Source of the DNA: CAVXSP01 sp963724645
GTDB lineage: Bacteria > Acidobacteriota > Vicinamibacteria > Vicinamibacterales > SCN-69-37
DNA: 64,000 nt
NCBI GenBank assembly: GCA_963724645.1
Contig: CAVRVJ010000010.1
Location: forward strand, 62,001-126,000
Reading direction: 5' to 3'
Shown one piece after another: positions 50,555 through 57,837 of this stretch; position 1 is the first letter of the stretch; each line of letters starts with the position of its first letter. The notes beneath the pieces were generated by a model. The model ran no database searches. It was given only the letters and a program-made list of their open reading frames with translations, and was not told the DNA's origin. The translations under genes and the position numbers were made by a program.

Positions 50555-51268
50555 TTACATCAAGACCGGCTCTCCCGGTTTCAAGTCCATCACTTCGATT
50601 CCCGTGCCGGCCAGATGGGTTTTGAGCTCGGCGGGCGTGCCGCGCAAGAGCGGGAACGTGCCCCAGTGCATCGGCACGACGCGGCGGACGCCGAGCCATG
50701 TCGCCGCCAGCGCGGCCGTGTCGGGCCCCATGGTGTAGTGGTCGCCAATTGGAAGGAACGCGATCTCGGGCTTGTAAAGCTCGCCGATGATCTTCATGTC
50801 CCCGAACAGGCCTGTATCGCCGGCAAAGTAGATCGTCGCCGTCGCCGGCGCGCGGAGGATGAAGCCGGCCGCCCCGCCCAAATACACGATCTGACCGCCA
50901 TCCGTCATGCTGCCGGAGTGCGTCGCCTGCGTCATCGTGACGGTAATGCCGTTCACTTCCTGTGTGCCTCCGATGCCCATGTCGCGGACCGTCCTGAGCC
51001 CTTTGTCCGTCAGATAGAGGCCTACTTCGAACATACAGACGACCGGCGCGCCGGTGGCGCGCGAGATCGTCACCACTTCGCCGAGGTGATCACCGTGGCC
51101 GTGAGAAACAAGAATCAGGTCGATCGGTTTCAACGCGTCCGGCCGCGAGTACTCCTGCGGACACTTCGGATTGCCGATCCACGGATCGATCAAGACCCGT
51201 TTACCGTCCGGCAATTTCAGCAGAAACGTGGAATGACCGAGCCAGGTGACGGACAGAGGAGATGCCAT
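50555..51268 (-). CDS. UPF0173 metal-dependent hydrolase (metallo-beta-lactamase fold)
   Basis: 237 residues, intact. It starts VTWLGHSTFLLKLPDGKRVL and contains the metal motif LVSHGHGDHLGEVV (HxHxDH), then TQATHSGSM, YFAGDTGLFGDMK and VVPMHWGTFPLL. The family is widespread but its substrate is unknown. It is convergent with the M16 gene and divergent from lipA, sharing a palindromic -10 element 6 nt from its ATG. Confidence 0.9.
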   Translation of the reverse strand: MASPLSVTWLGHSTFLLKLPDGKRVLIDPWIGNPKCPQEYSRPDALKPIDLILVSHGHGDHLGEVVTISRATGAPVVCMFEVGLYLTDKGLRTVRDMGIGGTQEVNGITVTMTQATHSGSMTDGGQIVYLGGAAGFILRAPATATIYFAGDTGLFGDMKIIGELYKPEIAFLPIGDHYTMGPDTAALAATWLGVRRVVPMHWGTFPLLRGTPAELKTHLAGTGIEVMDLKPGEPVLM

Positions 51269-51274
51269 GGAGCC

Positions 51275-51282
51275 AGTATACT
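51275..51282. promoter_or_regulatory. Shared palindromic -10 (AGTATACT) between UPF0173 and lipA
   Basis: AGTATACT is its own complement, so TATACT reads as a -10 hexamer on both strands. On the minus strand it lies 6 nt before ATG 51268, predicting a leaderless mRNA. On the plus strand it lies 12 nt before ATG 51295. No Shine-Dalgarno is visible for either gene. Confidence 0.5.
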
Positions 51283-51294
51283 GATCGAGTACCC

Positions 51295-52224
51295 ATGACC
51301 GGGATCGCGCCGCTGCAGTTCATTCGTGGCCGCCGCGTGAAGGATGCGGCGCTGGCCAGGACGCCCAAGCCTGAGTGGCTGAAAGTCCGGGCGCCCGGGT
51401 CGCCAAACTACCTGCGCCTCAAACATCTGATGCGCGACCTGAAACTCCATACCGTCTGTGAAGAAGCGCACTGCCCGAACATCGGCGAATGCTGGCACCA
51501 CGGCACGGCGACGTTCATGATCATGGGCGATGTCTGCACGCGCGCCTGCGGATACTGCAACGTGACGCACGGTACGCCGCTCGCGCTCGATCCGCACGAG
51601 CCCGAGCATCTGGCGCATGCGGTGGATACGCTCGAGCTGGCGTACGTCGTCGTCACGTCGGTCGACCGCGACGACTTGCCCGATTTTGGCGCCGGCGTCT
51701 TCGCTTCGACCGTCCGGCAGATCCACGCGAGGCGGCCGGAGTGCCGTGTGGAAGTGCTGATTCCGGACTTTCAGGGACACGAGGCGCCCCTTCGCGCGGT
51801 GCTCGAGTCCGGACCGGACATTCTGAATCACAATATCGAAACCGTTCCAAGACTCTATCGGCTGGCTCGACCTGGCGGACGGTACCTCCGGGCCCTCGAG
51901 CTGCTGGGTCGCGCCCGGCAATGGGCGCCGGCCATCCCGACGAAAACCGGGATCATGGTCGGTCTCGGCGAAACCTGGGACGAGATTGTCGACGTCCTGA
52001 AGGATCTTCGCAGGATCGACTGTCAGATTCTCACGATTGGCCAGTACTTGCGTCCATCGCTGGCCCACCTGGCGATGGAGCGCTACTACTCGCCCGACGA
52101 ATTCCGTGAGCTCAAGCGCATCGCCCTCGAACTGGGCTTTGGCCACGTGGAATCCGGCCCGCTCGTGCGGTCCTCGTATCACGCACACGAACAAGCCGAC
52201 AGCTACGCGACCGCGCGTCGATGA
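51295..52224 (+). CDS. lipA: Lipoyl synthase
   Basis: 309 residues, intact. Auxiliary-cluster cysteines are in LHTVCEEAHCPNIGECWHHG and the radical-SAM cysteines in GDVCTRACGYCNVTHG. Further family segments are TSVDRDDLPDFGAGVFASTV, HNIETVPRLYRLARPGGRY, TKTGIMVGLGETWDE, LTIGQYLRPS and the C-terminal RSSYHAHEQA. It inserts two sulfurs into octanoyl chains on lipoyl domains. No lipB lies next to it. Confidence 0.95.
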   Translation: MTGIAPLQFIRGRRVKDAALARTPKPEWLKVRAPGSPNYLRLKHLMRDLKLHTVCEEAHCPNIGECWHHGTATFMIMGDVCTRACGYCNVTHGTPLALDPHEPEHLAHAVDTLELAYVVVTSVDRDDLPDFGAGVFASTVRQIHARRPECRVEVLIPDFQGHEAPLRAVLESGPDILNHNIETVPRLYRLARPGGRYLRALELLGRARQWAPAIPTKTGIMVGLGETWDEIVDVLKDLRRIDCQILTIGQYLRPSLAHLAMERYYSPDEFRELKRIALELGFGHVESGPLVRSSYHAHEQADSYATARR

Positions 52225-52323
52225 GTCCTGCACAGCGTCCGCGCCCCGGCTCTTGACGCCCCAACGAATAGGCACTTATGCTCGACCTCAGGGAACGATC
52301 ATCTGGCTTGACGTCGCACGATC

Positions 52324-52343
52324 GGCCCGCGCTCTCGCGGGCC
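52324..52343 (+). promoter_or_regulatory. Leader hairpin before the secreted repeat protein
   Basis: GGCCCGCG-CTCT-CGCGGGCC forms a perfect 8-bp stem ending 3 nt before the AGGAGG ribosome-binding site (52347-52352). Upstream, TTGACG (52253-52258) and TTATGC with about 17 bp between them make a plausible promoter. The stem could stabilise the mRNA or modulate initiation. Confidence 0.4.
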
Positions 52344-52358
52344 TCCAGGAGGACTCCC

Positions 52359-52739
52359 ATGACGACATGGCTTCGTTTTGCAGCCGCGGCACTGATCGCG
52401 ATATCAGTCGCCAGCTCGGCGAGCGCCGCGGACACCAAGGCGGTCCAGACGATGGCCCGCATTCTGGGGAGCTTGAATCACTACGCCAGCGATGCGGACA
52501 AGAAGGAACTGCAGGCGATCATCGACGACAAGGCCTCGACGGCCCAGGAAAAGAGCGTCGCGCAGGCGATCGTGAACGTCCAGCACAAAGTCAGCGACGC
52601 GGACAAGCCCAAGCTGCAAGCCATCATCGATGACAAGGCCGCGCCGGAGCCGCTGAAGACAATGTCTACGATCATCCTCAAGCTGAACCACACGGCAAGC
52701 GACGAGGACAAGGCGAAGCTCAAGGCGATCGCGGGCTAG
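52359..52739 (+). CDS. Small secreted helical-repeat protein
   Basis: 126 residues from ATG 52359 with an excellent AGGAGG site. The signal peptide is WLRFAAAALIAISVASSASA. The mature part contains about three repeats of some 37 residues: LNHYASDADKKELQAIIDDK, VQHKVSDADKPKLQAIIDDK and LNHTASDEDKAKLKAIAG. Each is a pair of amphipathic helices with an S-D-x-D-K cap. No family was recognised. The good expression signals suggest an abundant periplasmic protein. Confidence 0.75.
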   Translation: MTTWLRFAAAALIAISVASSASAADTKAVQTMARILGSLNHYASDADKKELQAIIDDKASTAQEKSVAQAIVNVQHKVSDADKPKLQAIIDDKAAPEPLKTMSTIILKLNHTASDEDKAKLKAIAG

Positions 52740-52881
52740 CAACAGATACCGGCTTCACCTCGAGCTCAGGAAGAGCACGAAGCGAACGTGGAACTCTTCG
52801 CGGGCTTCGTGTGTCTCGCGGTGCAGGAACGCGACGGCGGCTCGTCCCGGGCGCACATCGACCCATGGCACTGACACCTTC

Positions 52882-53580
52882 ATGCACGACCTGCTGGTGA
52901 TTCGCGAAGCCATCGTCGCCTGCGACCGTTGTCCGCGCCTGCGGCGGTATTGCCAGCGCATCGGCCGGGAAAGGCGCGCGGCGTTTCGCGACGACACCTA
53001 CTGGGCGAAGCCCGTGCCCGGCTTCGGCGATCCGGCAGCCCGGATCCTGCTCGTCGGGCTCGCACCCGCGGCGCACGGCGGCAATCGCACGGGGCGTGTG
53101 TTCACCGGCGACGGCGCCGGCGGATCGGGAGACTTCCTCATGGCCGCGCTCCACGCGAACGGCCTGGCCAATCAGCCGTTCTCACGCGGCCTTGATGACG
53201 GGTTGGAATTGCACGACGCCTGGATTGCCGCCGTGGCGCGCTGTGCGCCGCCCGACAACAAGCCAACTCCGCAGGAGATCGCGAACTGCAGACCCCACCT
53301 GCGTGCGGAGATTGACGCGCTGCCGAACCTGCAGGTGTACGTCGCCCTGGGTCGAATCGCCTTCGACGCGTGCTGGAGTCTGCTGGCGGAGCGAGGCGTG
53401 CAGCCGCGCCCGAGGCCCATCTTCGAGCACGGCGCCGTGTATCGCACGCCAGGCGGCCCGGCAATCGTCGCGTCCTACCACCCAAGCCGTCAGAACACCC
53501 ACACCGGGCGGCTGACGCCTGCAATGCTCAGGAGAGCCCTGCGGCGAGCAAAGAAGCTAGTGACGAGCCCGCAGGTCTGA
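52882..53580 (+). CDS. Family-5 uracil-DNA glycosylase
   Basis: 232 residues, intact. Fe-S cysteines begin ACDRCPRLRRYC and others follow (VARCAPP, ANCRPHL). The active-site motif is LLVGLAPAAHGGNRTGRVFT and motif 2 is ASYHPSRQNTHTG. In this UdgB type the usual catalytic Asp/Asn of GEAPG is replaced by Ala, as seen here (GLAPA). It removes uracil and deaminated bases from DNA. About 140 bp upstream is without a gene. Its tail faces the siroheme reductase. Confidence 0.92.
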   Translation: MHDLLVIREAIVACDRCPRLRRYCQRIGRERRAAFRDDTYWAKPVPGFGDPAARILLVGLAPAAHGGNRTGRVFTGDGAGGSGDFLMAALHANGLANQPFSRGLDDGLELHDAWIAAVARCAPPDNKPTPQEIANCRPHLRAEIDALPNLQVYVALGRIAFDACWSLLAERGVQPRPRPIFEHGAVYRTPGGPAIVASYHPSRQNTHTGRLTPAMLRRALRRAKKLVTSPQV

Positions 53581-53600
53581 ACTCGAGATACCGCCGGCCT

Positions 53601-55431
53601 TCAGCTCGCACATTCGCCTTCCATCGTCTCCGGCACGAACTGCGTCGTCTCGGCCAGATCGATGTAGTCGTCAGGCGTGGCGGTGTCGGCCGTCATCCGG
53701 TCGAGGTCGGCCAGAAGCAGCTTGATTCGCGTCGGGTCGACGCGGCGGAAGAAGGCGCGCGACGCCTCGTTCGGCTGACGCTCGGCGGCACACAGCCTGA
53801 GCAGCCGCTCGAGCGCGGTCGTGCACCGCCGCGCAGGGAGCTTGGCGACCACGCGGCCGAATGACGCGGCTTCGCCATCGGTGCCGCCGCCGATCATCAC
53901 GAAATACTGCGGCACGGCCCTGCCCTCGACCTTGCGCAAACTGCCCTGGAAGCCGATCCCGGCGATGTGGTGCTGTCCGCAACCGTTCGGGCACCCGCTG
54001 ACTTTGATGTCGAGGTCAGGGGCCAGCGCGACGAGCTCCGGGCTCGCGCGCAGGAACTGTTCGATGGTCCGGCCGAGTCCGCGCGATTGCGTCACCGCCA
54101 GCTTGCAGGATTCCGCGCCGGGGCAGCTCGTCACATCGGCAATCGTGTCGGCGCCGGCGACGCCGAGACCTGCCGCCGCGAGCCGGCGATAGAGCGCCGG
54201 GACCTGATCGACCCGGACCCAGCGAAGCACCAGATCCTGACTCACCGTGACGCGCGCCGATCCATCGGAATAGGCCTGAGTCAGATCGGCAAGCACACGC
54301 ATTTGCTGACCGGTGAAATCGCCGAGCGGAATGGTCACGACGACTGTCGCGTAGTCGCTCTGCTTCTGCGGGCGCACGTTGGTCGCCGACCAGCGGCCGA
54401 ACGCGGCGTCCAGATCCGTTGTGACCGGCTTGGTCTCGGGATGGATGCCCGGCCCGCGCAGCTCGGCGGCCATGACGCGGCGCGCAATGGCCTCGACGGC
54501 GGGCGGCAGCGGACGATCCCAATCCGGCGCCGTCTCGACGGGCGGCGCTTCCGGATCGAACGGCAGCGGTACACCGCCTCCGGCGCGCACTTCAGCCAGG
54601 CTCTTCTCGACTTCCGCGCGGAAGGCCTCCCAGCCCAGCGATTTGATCAGGAACTTCATCCGGTTGCGGGCCTTGTGCTTGTAGTCGCCCAGCCGATGGA
54701 AGACCCGGACCACCGCCTCGGCGGCATTGAACATCTCGCCGGCCGGCAGAAACTCGAATAGCACGGTGCCCGACGCGCACATGATCGCGGTGCCGCCGCC
54801 GACCGCGACTCGAAAGCCGCGCCGGCCGTCCTCCACGCGCGCCCGCCAGCCGATGTCATGAATCGACGTCTTTGCGTGATCCTCCGTGCAGCCTTCGAAC
54901 GCGATCTTGAACTTTCTCGGCAGCGACGAGCTCAGCGGGTGCCGCAGGAAATACCGGGTCAGGGCTTCGGAATACGGCGTGACGTCGAATAGTTCGTCGG
55001 CCGACACGCCCGCGTACGGGCAGGCCGTGATGTTGCGCACGGAGTTCCCGCAGGCTTCTCGCGTCGTGAGCCCGGCGTCGGCCAGACGCCGCATCGCTGG
55101 CTCCACATCGTGCAGCTTCATGAAATGAAACTGGATGTTCTGGCGCGTGGTGATGTGACCGAACCCGCGGGAGTAGCGATCGCCGACGTCGGCAAACGCG
55201 GTCAACTGCTCAGCCGTCAACAGGCCCTGCGGGCATCTTCACGCGTAGCATCGACGCATCGTCGAGCTGCCGCTGACCGTAGGTCCCACGGACGAGGCGG
55301 AACACGCGCCATTGATCGGCAGTGATGTCGCCTCGCTCGAACTTGTCGAGAGTGGCCGCGAACTCGTCGATGTCGGCCTCGCGCGAAAACGGCAGACGGG
55401 CTCGACCCAGTGTCTTCAATTCTTGATTCAT
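53601..55431 (-). CDS. Ferredoxin-dependent sulfite/nitrite reductase (siroheme, one frameshift)
   Basis: About 609 residues with both ferredoxin-like and siroheme-binding halves. Key segments: WRVFRLVRGTYGQRQ, GFGHITTRQNIQFHFMKLHD, RNITACPYAGV, FKIAFEGCTEDHAKTSIHDI, and the siroheme/4Fe-4S motifs TSCPGAESCKLAVTQSRG and VSGCPNGCGQHHIAGIG. It reduces sulfite to sulfide or nitrite to ammonia with six electrons. The downstream position from siroheme genes and a cysteine-type attenuator argues for sulfite. An indel near 55225 splits it. Confidence 0.88.
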
Positions 55432-55548
55432 ATGTGGCTCCGGGCAGCTCGCGACCCTGCGAACTTCCCACCTTATCCGATCCCGCGGTTATGCGATCCC
55501 ACCGATCTCTGTTTCCGCGGGGCCTCGCCCCCGCCCTTTCGACCTTGC
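55432..55548. repeat. Intergenic GC-rich repeat relative
   Basis: CCGCGGGGCCTCGCCCCCGC-C (55515-55535) shares the core of the GC-rich repeats at 16.1, 19.7 and 57.2 kb. GCGCCCC...GGGGCGC at 55554-55580 can pair as a hairpin and overlaps the end of the CobA frame. Confidence 0.5.
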
Positions 55549-56407
55549 TCAGGGCGCCCCGAGCCTTCGTCGAGGGGCGCGAACTCCCTTACGCGCGCGC
55601 TCGTCGGACCACAATCCCCACGCCGCTCGCGGAGGCTCGTTCGCGACCGGTCGCTCGCTCTCTGTTCTGGCGATCTCAGCTGACGACTGCAGTCCCCTGG
55701 CGATGACTGCACCGACGGAGACGACCTCGCCGATGACAATGGCGTGGGCATCCTCCGGGCGCGCGCCGGTGAGGGCCAGTCCCACCGCCTCGAGCGGTCC
55801 CGTCCAGATACCCTGCGATCCCTGCGACGCGTTGGTCACGATGGCGGCCGGTGTTGCCGCCGGCCAACCTCGCTCGATCAGCAGCCTGGCGATCCGGGCG
55901 CGCTCGCCAAATCCCATCAGCACCACGATCGTGAGCCCATTGATGGGCAGCCCCTGCAACACCGGCGCGTAAGCATCGGGCGCATGGCCTGACACCACCA
56001 CGAACGCCGACGCCACGCCGCGATGGGTGACCGGAATGCCGGCCACGGACGGCGCCACGACCGCCGCGGTCAAGCCCGGCACAATCTCGAACGGCACGCC
56101 AGCGTCTGCGAGAGCGAGCGCCTCTTCGCCGCCGCGACCGAGCACAAATGGATCGCCGGCCTTCAGACGCACCACGCGCCGCCCCGACCGGGCGGCATCG
56201 ATCATCAACCGGGTCACCATCGGCCTGATCGACCAGCTTGGCGCCCGGACGTCGCGACACGAGGACACGTTCCGCCGTGAGCGCCAGATTCAACACGTCG
56301 TCGGTCACCAGGCCGTCGTGCAGGATGAGGTCGGCGTCCGCGAGCCGCCGCGCCGCGCGGCAGGTCAGCAGCTCCGGATCGCCCGGACCCGCTCCGACGA
56401 GAGACAC
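55549..56407 (-). CDS. cobA: Uroporphyrinogen-III C-methyltransferase (frameshifted)
   Basis: The conserved start is VSLVGAGPGDPELLTCRAAR at GTG 56407. The frame is open upstream to 56647, where it overlaps the neighbouring gene. Then ADLILHDGLVTDDVL, an indel near 56235, RRVVRLKAGDPFVLGRGGEE, VPFEIVPGLTAAVVAPSVAG, IPVTHRGVASAFVVVSGH, VLMGFGERARI and AAIVTNASQGSQGIWTG. It makes precorrin-2 with two SAM, feeding siroheme. The last 35 residues extend beyond the usual end and run into repeat DNA. Confidence 0.9.
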
Positions 56408-56476
56408 AAGACCCAGGCGCGGACGACCGTCGTCCGGCGCTGACGTTCGTCGCCCGGCGCCGGCGATCGCTCCCAC

Positions 56477-56551
56477 TCCGGACGCCGGCTCTTTCCTCCG
56501 GACGACGCGTCGCTTGTCTCCGGACGACGCGGCTTCATTCTCCGGACGACG
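56477..56551. repeat. 22-bp tandem repeat in the cobA leader region
   Basis: TCCGGACGACG recurs at 56497, 56519 and 56541, exactly 22 bp apart, with a diverged fourth copy (TCCGGACGCCG) at 56477. The unit is about CTCCGGACGACGCG-(8 nt). Because 22 is not a multiple of three, copy-number change would shift the open frame upstream of cobA. Confidence 0.65.
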
Positions 56552-56559
56552 TGAGCGGC

Positions 56560-57126
56560 TCACTCCGCCCTCCCGGCGTACAGGCGATTCAACGCGTGAA
56601 GCAGTTGCGGACGGCGCTCGTGCATCGGTACTCGCCTGGCCTTCCACTTGCGCCGCTCACGACGGGCGGCGGCGAACCAGCGATCCAAGTCCTCGGGCAA
56701 CACGGCTTCGAGGCCCTCGCGCAACAACCCGGCGAGCGCTGGAGCTTGTCCATTCGTCGAGACGGCGAGCGTCACACCGGCGCGCCGCAAGACGCCGCCG
56801 AGATACGCGCTGGCATGCGCCGGATCGTCGACCGCGTTCACGAACACCTGCCGCCGCGCGGCTGCACGCGCGATCTGACGATTGACCGACGGCGTTGCCG
56901 CAGCAATCACGAGCCATTGTCCGTCCAAGTCGCTGGCCCGGAACCGGCGACGCAGGACGCGAACACGCGAGGCGGACATCGCCGCCGACACTCGTGGTGC
57001 GACCACGGTGATTCTGGCGCCGGCCCGTTTCAGGGCCGCGAGCTTCGACGTGGCGACCGCGCCGCCGCCCACCAGCAGCACGGGGCGGCCGGCGAGCTTC
57101 AGGAAGATTGGAAAGAGATCGGTCAT
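56560..57126 (-). CDS. Precorrin-2 dehydrogenase/sirohydrochlorin ferrochelatase (CysG N-terminal type)
   Basis: 188 residues, intact: LFPIFLKLAGRPVLLVGGGA, VATSKLAALKRAGARITVVA, WLVIAAATPSVNRQIARAAA, VFVNAVDDPAHASAYLGGVL, VTLAVSTNGQAPALAGLLRE. This is the Met8p/CysG-A family, NAD-dependent oxidation of precorrin-2 and often iron insertion. It is the first gene of the siroheme-reductase operon. No Shine-Dalgarno is seen before ATG 57126. About 185 nt separate it from the attenuator terminator. Confidence 0.92.
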   Translation of the reverse strand: MTDLFPIFLKLAGRPVLLVGGGAVATSKLAALKRAGARITVVAPRVSAAMSASRVRVLRRRFRASDLDGQWLVIAAATPSVNRQIARAAARRQVFVNAVDDPAHASAYLGGVLRRAGVTLAVSTNGQAPALAGLLREGLEAVLPEDLDRWFAAARRERRKWKARRVPMHERRPQLLHALNRLYAGRAE

Positions 57127-57135
57127 CGTTAATTA

Positions 57136-57310
57136 GTTGCGCGTGGGGCCCCACCCCCACGCGCTTCACGCGCGTCGCGCGACGCCCCGTGGGCTTGCCG
57201 CGGCGCCTTGCGCCGCGGGGCTCCGTTGCGCGTGGGGCCCCACCCCCACGCGCTTCACGCGCGTCGCGCGACGCCCCGTGGGCTTGCCGCGCGCCTTGCG
57301 CCGCGGGGCC
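57136..57310. repeat. Two tandem 86-89 bp GC-rich repeats
   Basis: Copy one starts at 57136 and copy two at 57225. Both read GTTGCGCGTGGGGCCCCACC, CCCACGCGCTTCACGCGCGT, CGCGCGACGCCCCGTGGGCT and so on. They differ by one G near the end (CGCGGCGCC against CGCGCGCC). Each copy contains several self-complementary blocks (GTGGGGCCCCAC, ACGCGCTTCACGCGCGT). They lie between the attenuator and the first siroheme gene. Confidence 0.85.
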
Positions 57311-57313
57311 GTC

Positions 57314-57356
57314 GAAAACAAAAAGCCCGCGAACCGGCAAGGCCGATCCGCGGGCT
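57314..57356 (-). terminator. Intrinsic terminator/attenuator before the siroheme operon
   Basis: On the minus strand the stem AGCCCGCG (57356-57349) pairs with CGCGGGCT (57331-57324), with an inner CGGC-CTT-GCCG hairpin, and is followed directly by TTTTTGTTTTC. It lies 25 nt after the stop of a Cys-rich leader peptide. The segment GGCCG-TCC inside the leader (57417-57410) can pair with GGA-T-CGGCC of the terminator (57349-57341), and can alternatively pair with GGCCA just after the Cys codons. This is the topology of an attenuator. Confidence 0.75.
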
Positions 57357-57381
57357 GGAAACCTCAGGAAGAACTACGACG

Positions 57382-57471
57382 CTACGTTCGCCGCGATACG
57401 TTTCCGCCGGGACGGCCATTCTGGAAACCTGGCCGGCAACAACATGCGCACGCTCGCACCACGAGCATCAT
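57382..57471 (-). CDS. Cysteine-rich leader peptide upstream of the siroheme/sulfite reductase operon
   Basis: A 29-codon ORF: MMLVVRACACCCRPGFQNGR then PGGNVSRRT. Four of the Cys codons fall in five positions (TGC GCA TGT TGT TGC). It begins about 2 nt after the predicted transcription start and ends before an intrinsic terminator. Ribosome stalling at the Cys codons when charged tRNA-Cys is scarce should favour the antiterminator. Not previously annotated to my knowledge for this type of genome. Confidence 0.75.
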   Translation of the reverse strand: MMLVVRACACCCRPGFQNGRPGGNVSRRT

Positions 57472-57479
57472 TTGTCAAA

Positions 57480-57508
57480 AGCGTACCACACGCCCCTGGA
57501 GGGGTCAA
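57480..57508 (-). promoter_or_regulatory. Promoter of the minus-strand Cys leader
   Basis: On the minus strand TTGACC (57508-57503) is followed after 17 bp by TACGCT (57485-57480). The start site would be about 57473, and the leader ATG is at 57471, so the leader mRNA is essentially leaderless. Confidence 0.55.
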
Positions 57509-57592
57509 ACCAGGATCGATCGCTCGATGAGCTCTCAACGGCGCCGTGCGCCGTTCGCGCGACAGGCCGCTGAAGCTGCACGGTCCCGCTAG

Positions 57593-57621
57593 TTGACGCC
57601 CCCCGCCGGATACGATATCTA
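57593..57621 (+). promoter_or_regulatory. Promoter of the plus-strand Cys leader
   Basis: TTGACG (57593-57598), a 17-bp spacer and TATCTA (57616-57621). The start site would be near 57628, 3-4 nt before the leader ATG at 57632. No Shine-Dalgarno can fit. Confidence 0.55.
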
Positions 57622-57631
57622 TCAACAGATC

Positions 57632-57724
57632 ATGTTTCGGCGTTCACCTTATCTGATTCTCTGCACCTGTTGTCGGCCCAACCAGGGCCTGGTGCATCGT
57701 GCGGGCGTCGATGAGGCGATGTAA
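57632..57724 (+). CDS. Cysteine-rich leader peptide upstream of the cysteine synthase operon
   Basis: A 30-codon ORF: MFRRSPYLILCTCCRPNQGL then VHRAGVDEAM. Three Cys codons fall within four positions (TGC ACC TGT TGT). The stop (57722-57724) precedes an intrinsic terminator by 31 nt and the cysteine synthase gene by about 115 nt. The core C-x-C-C-R-P is shared with the leader on the opposite strand. The length, codon cluster and following terminator match amino-acid attenuator leaders such as trpL and hisL, here for cysteine. Confidence 0.82.
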   Translation: MFRRSPYLILCTCCRPNQGLVHRAGVDEAM

Positions 57725-57784
57725 GCCGCCATTGGTCCGCAGCGTTCGACGTGCCAGGCCCGGGACTCCCGGGCCTTTTTGTTT
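57675..57784 (+). terminator. Attenuator: alternative pairing segments and intrinsic terminator
   Basis: Segment 1 GGCCC (57675-57679) pairs with segment 2 GGGCC (57685-57689). Segment 2 extended, GGGCCTGGTGCATCG (57685-57699), pairs instead with segment 3 CGACGTGCCAGGCCC (57747-57761): 14 of 15 pairs counting two G-U. Segment 3 is also the 5' arm of the terminator AGGCCCGGG-ACT-CCCGGGCCT (57756-57776), followed by TTTTGTTT. A ribosome stalled on the Cys codons covers segment 1, frees segment 2 and blocks termination. Confidence 0.8.
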
Positions 57785-57837
57785 GAAGCGTGTATCAGGA
57801 ATTCAGAATTGGGAATCCGGATTTGAGGACTGAGACC

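Noticed and set aside
52740..52881. Small gene between the repeat protein and the uracil-DNA glycosylase
   Set aside because: Frames are short or lack start signals, and no conserved pattern was visible.
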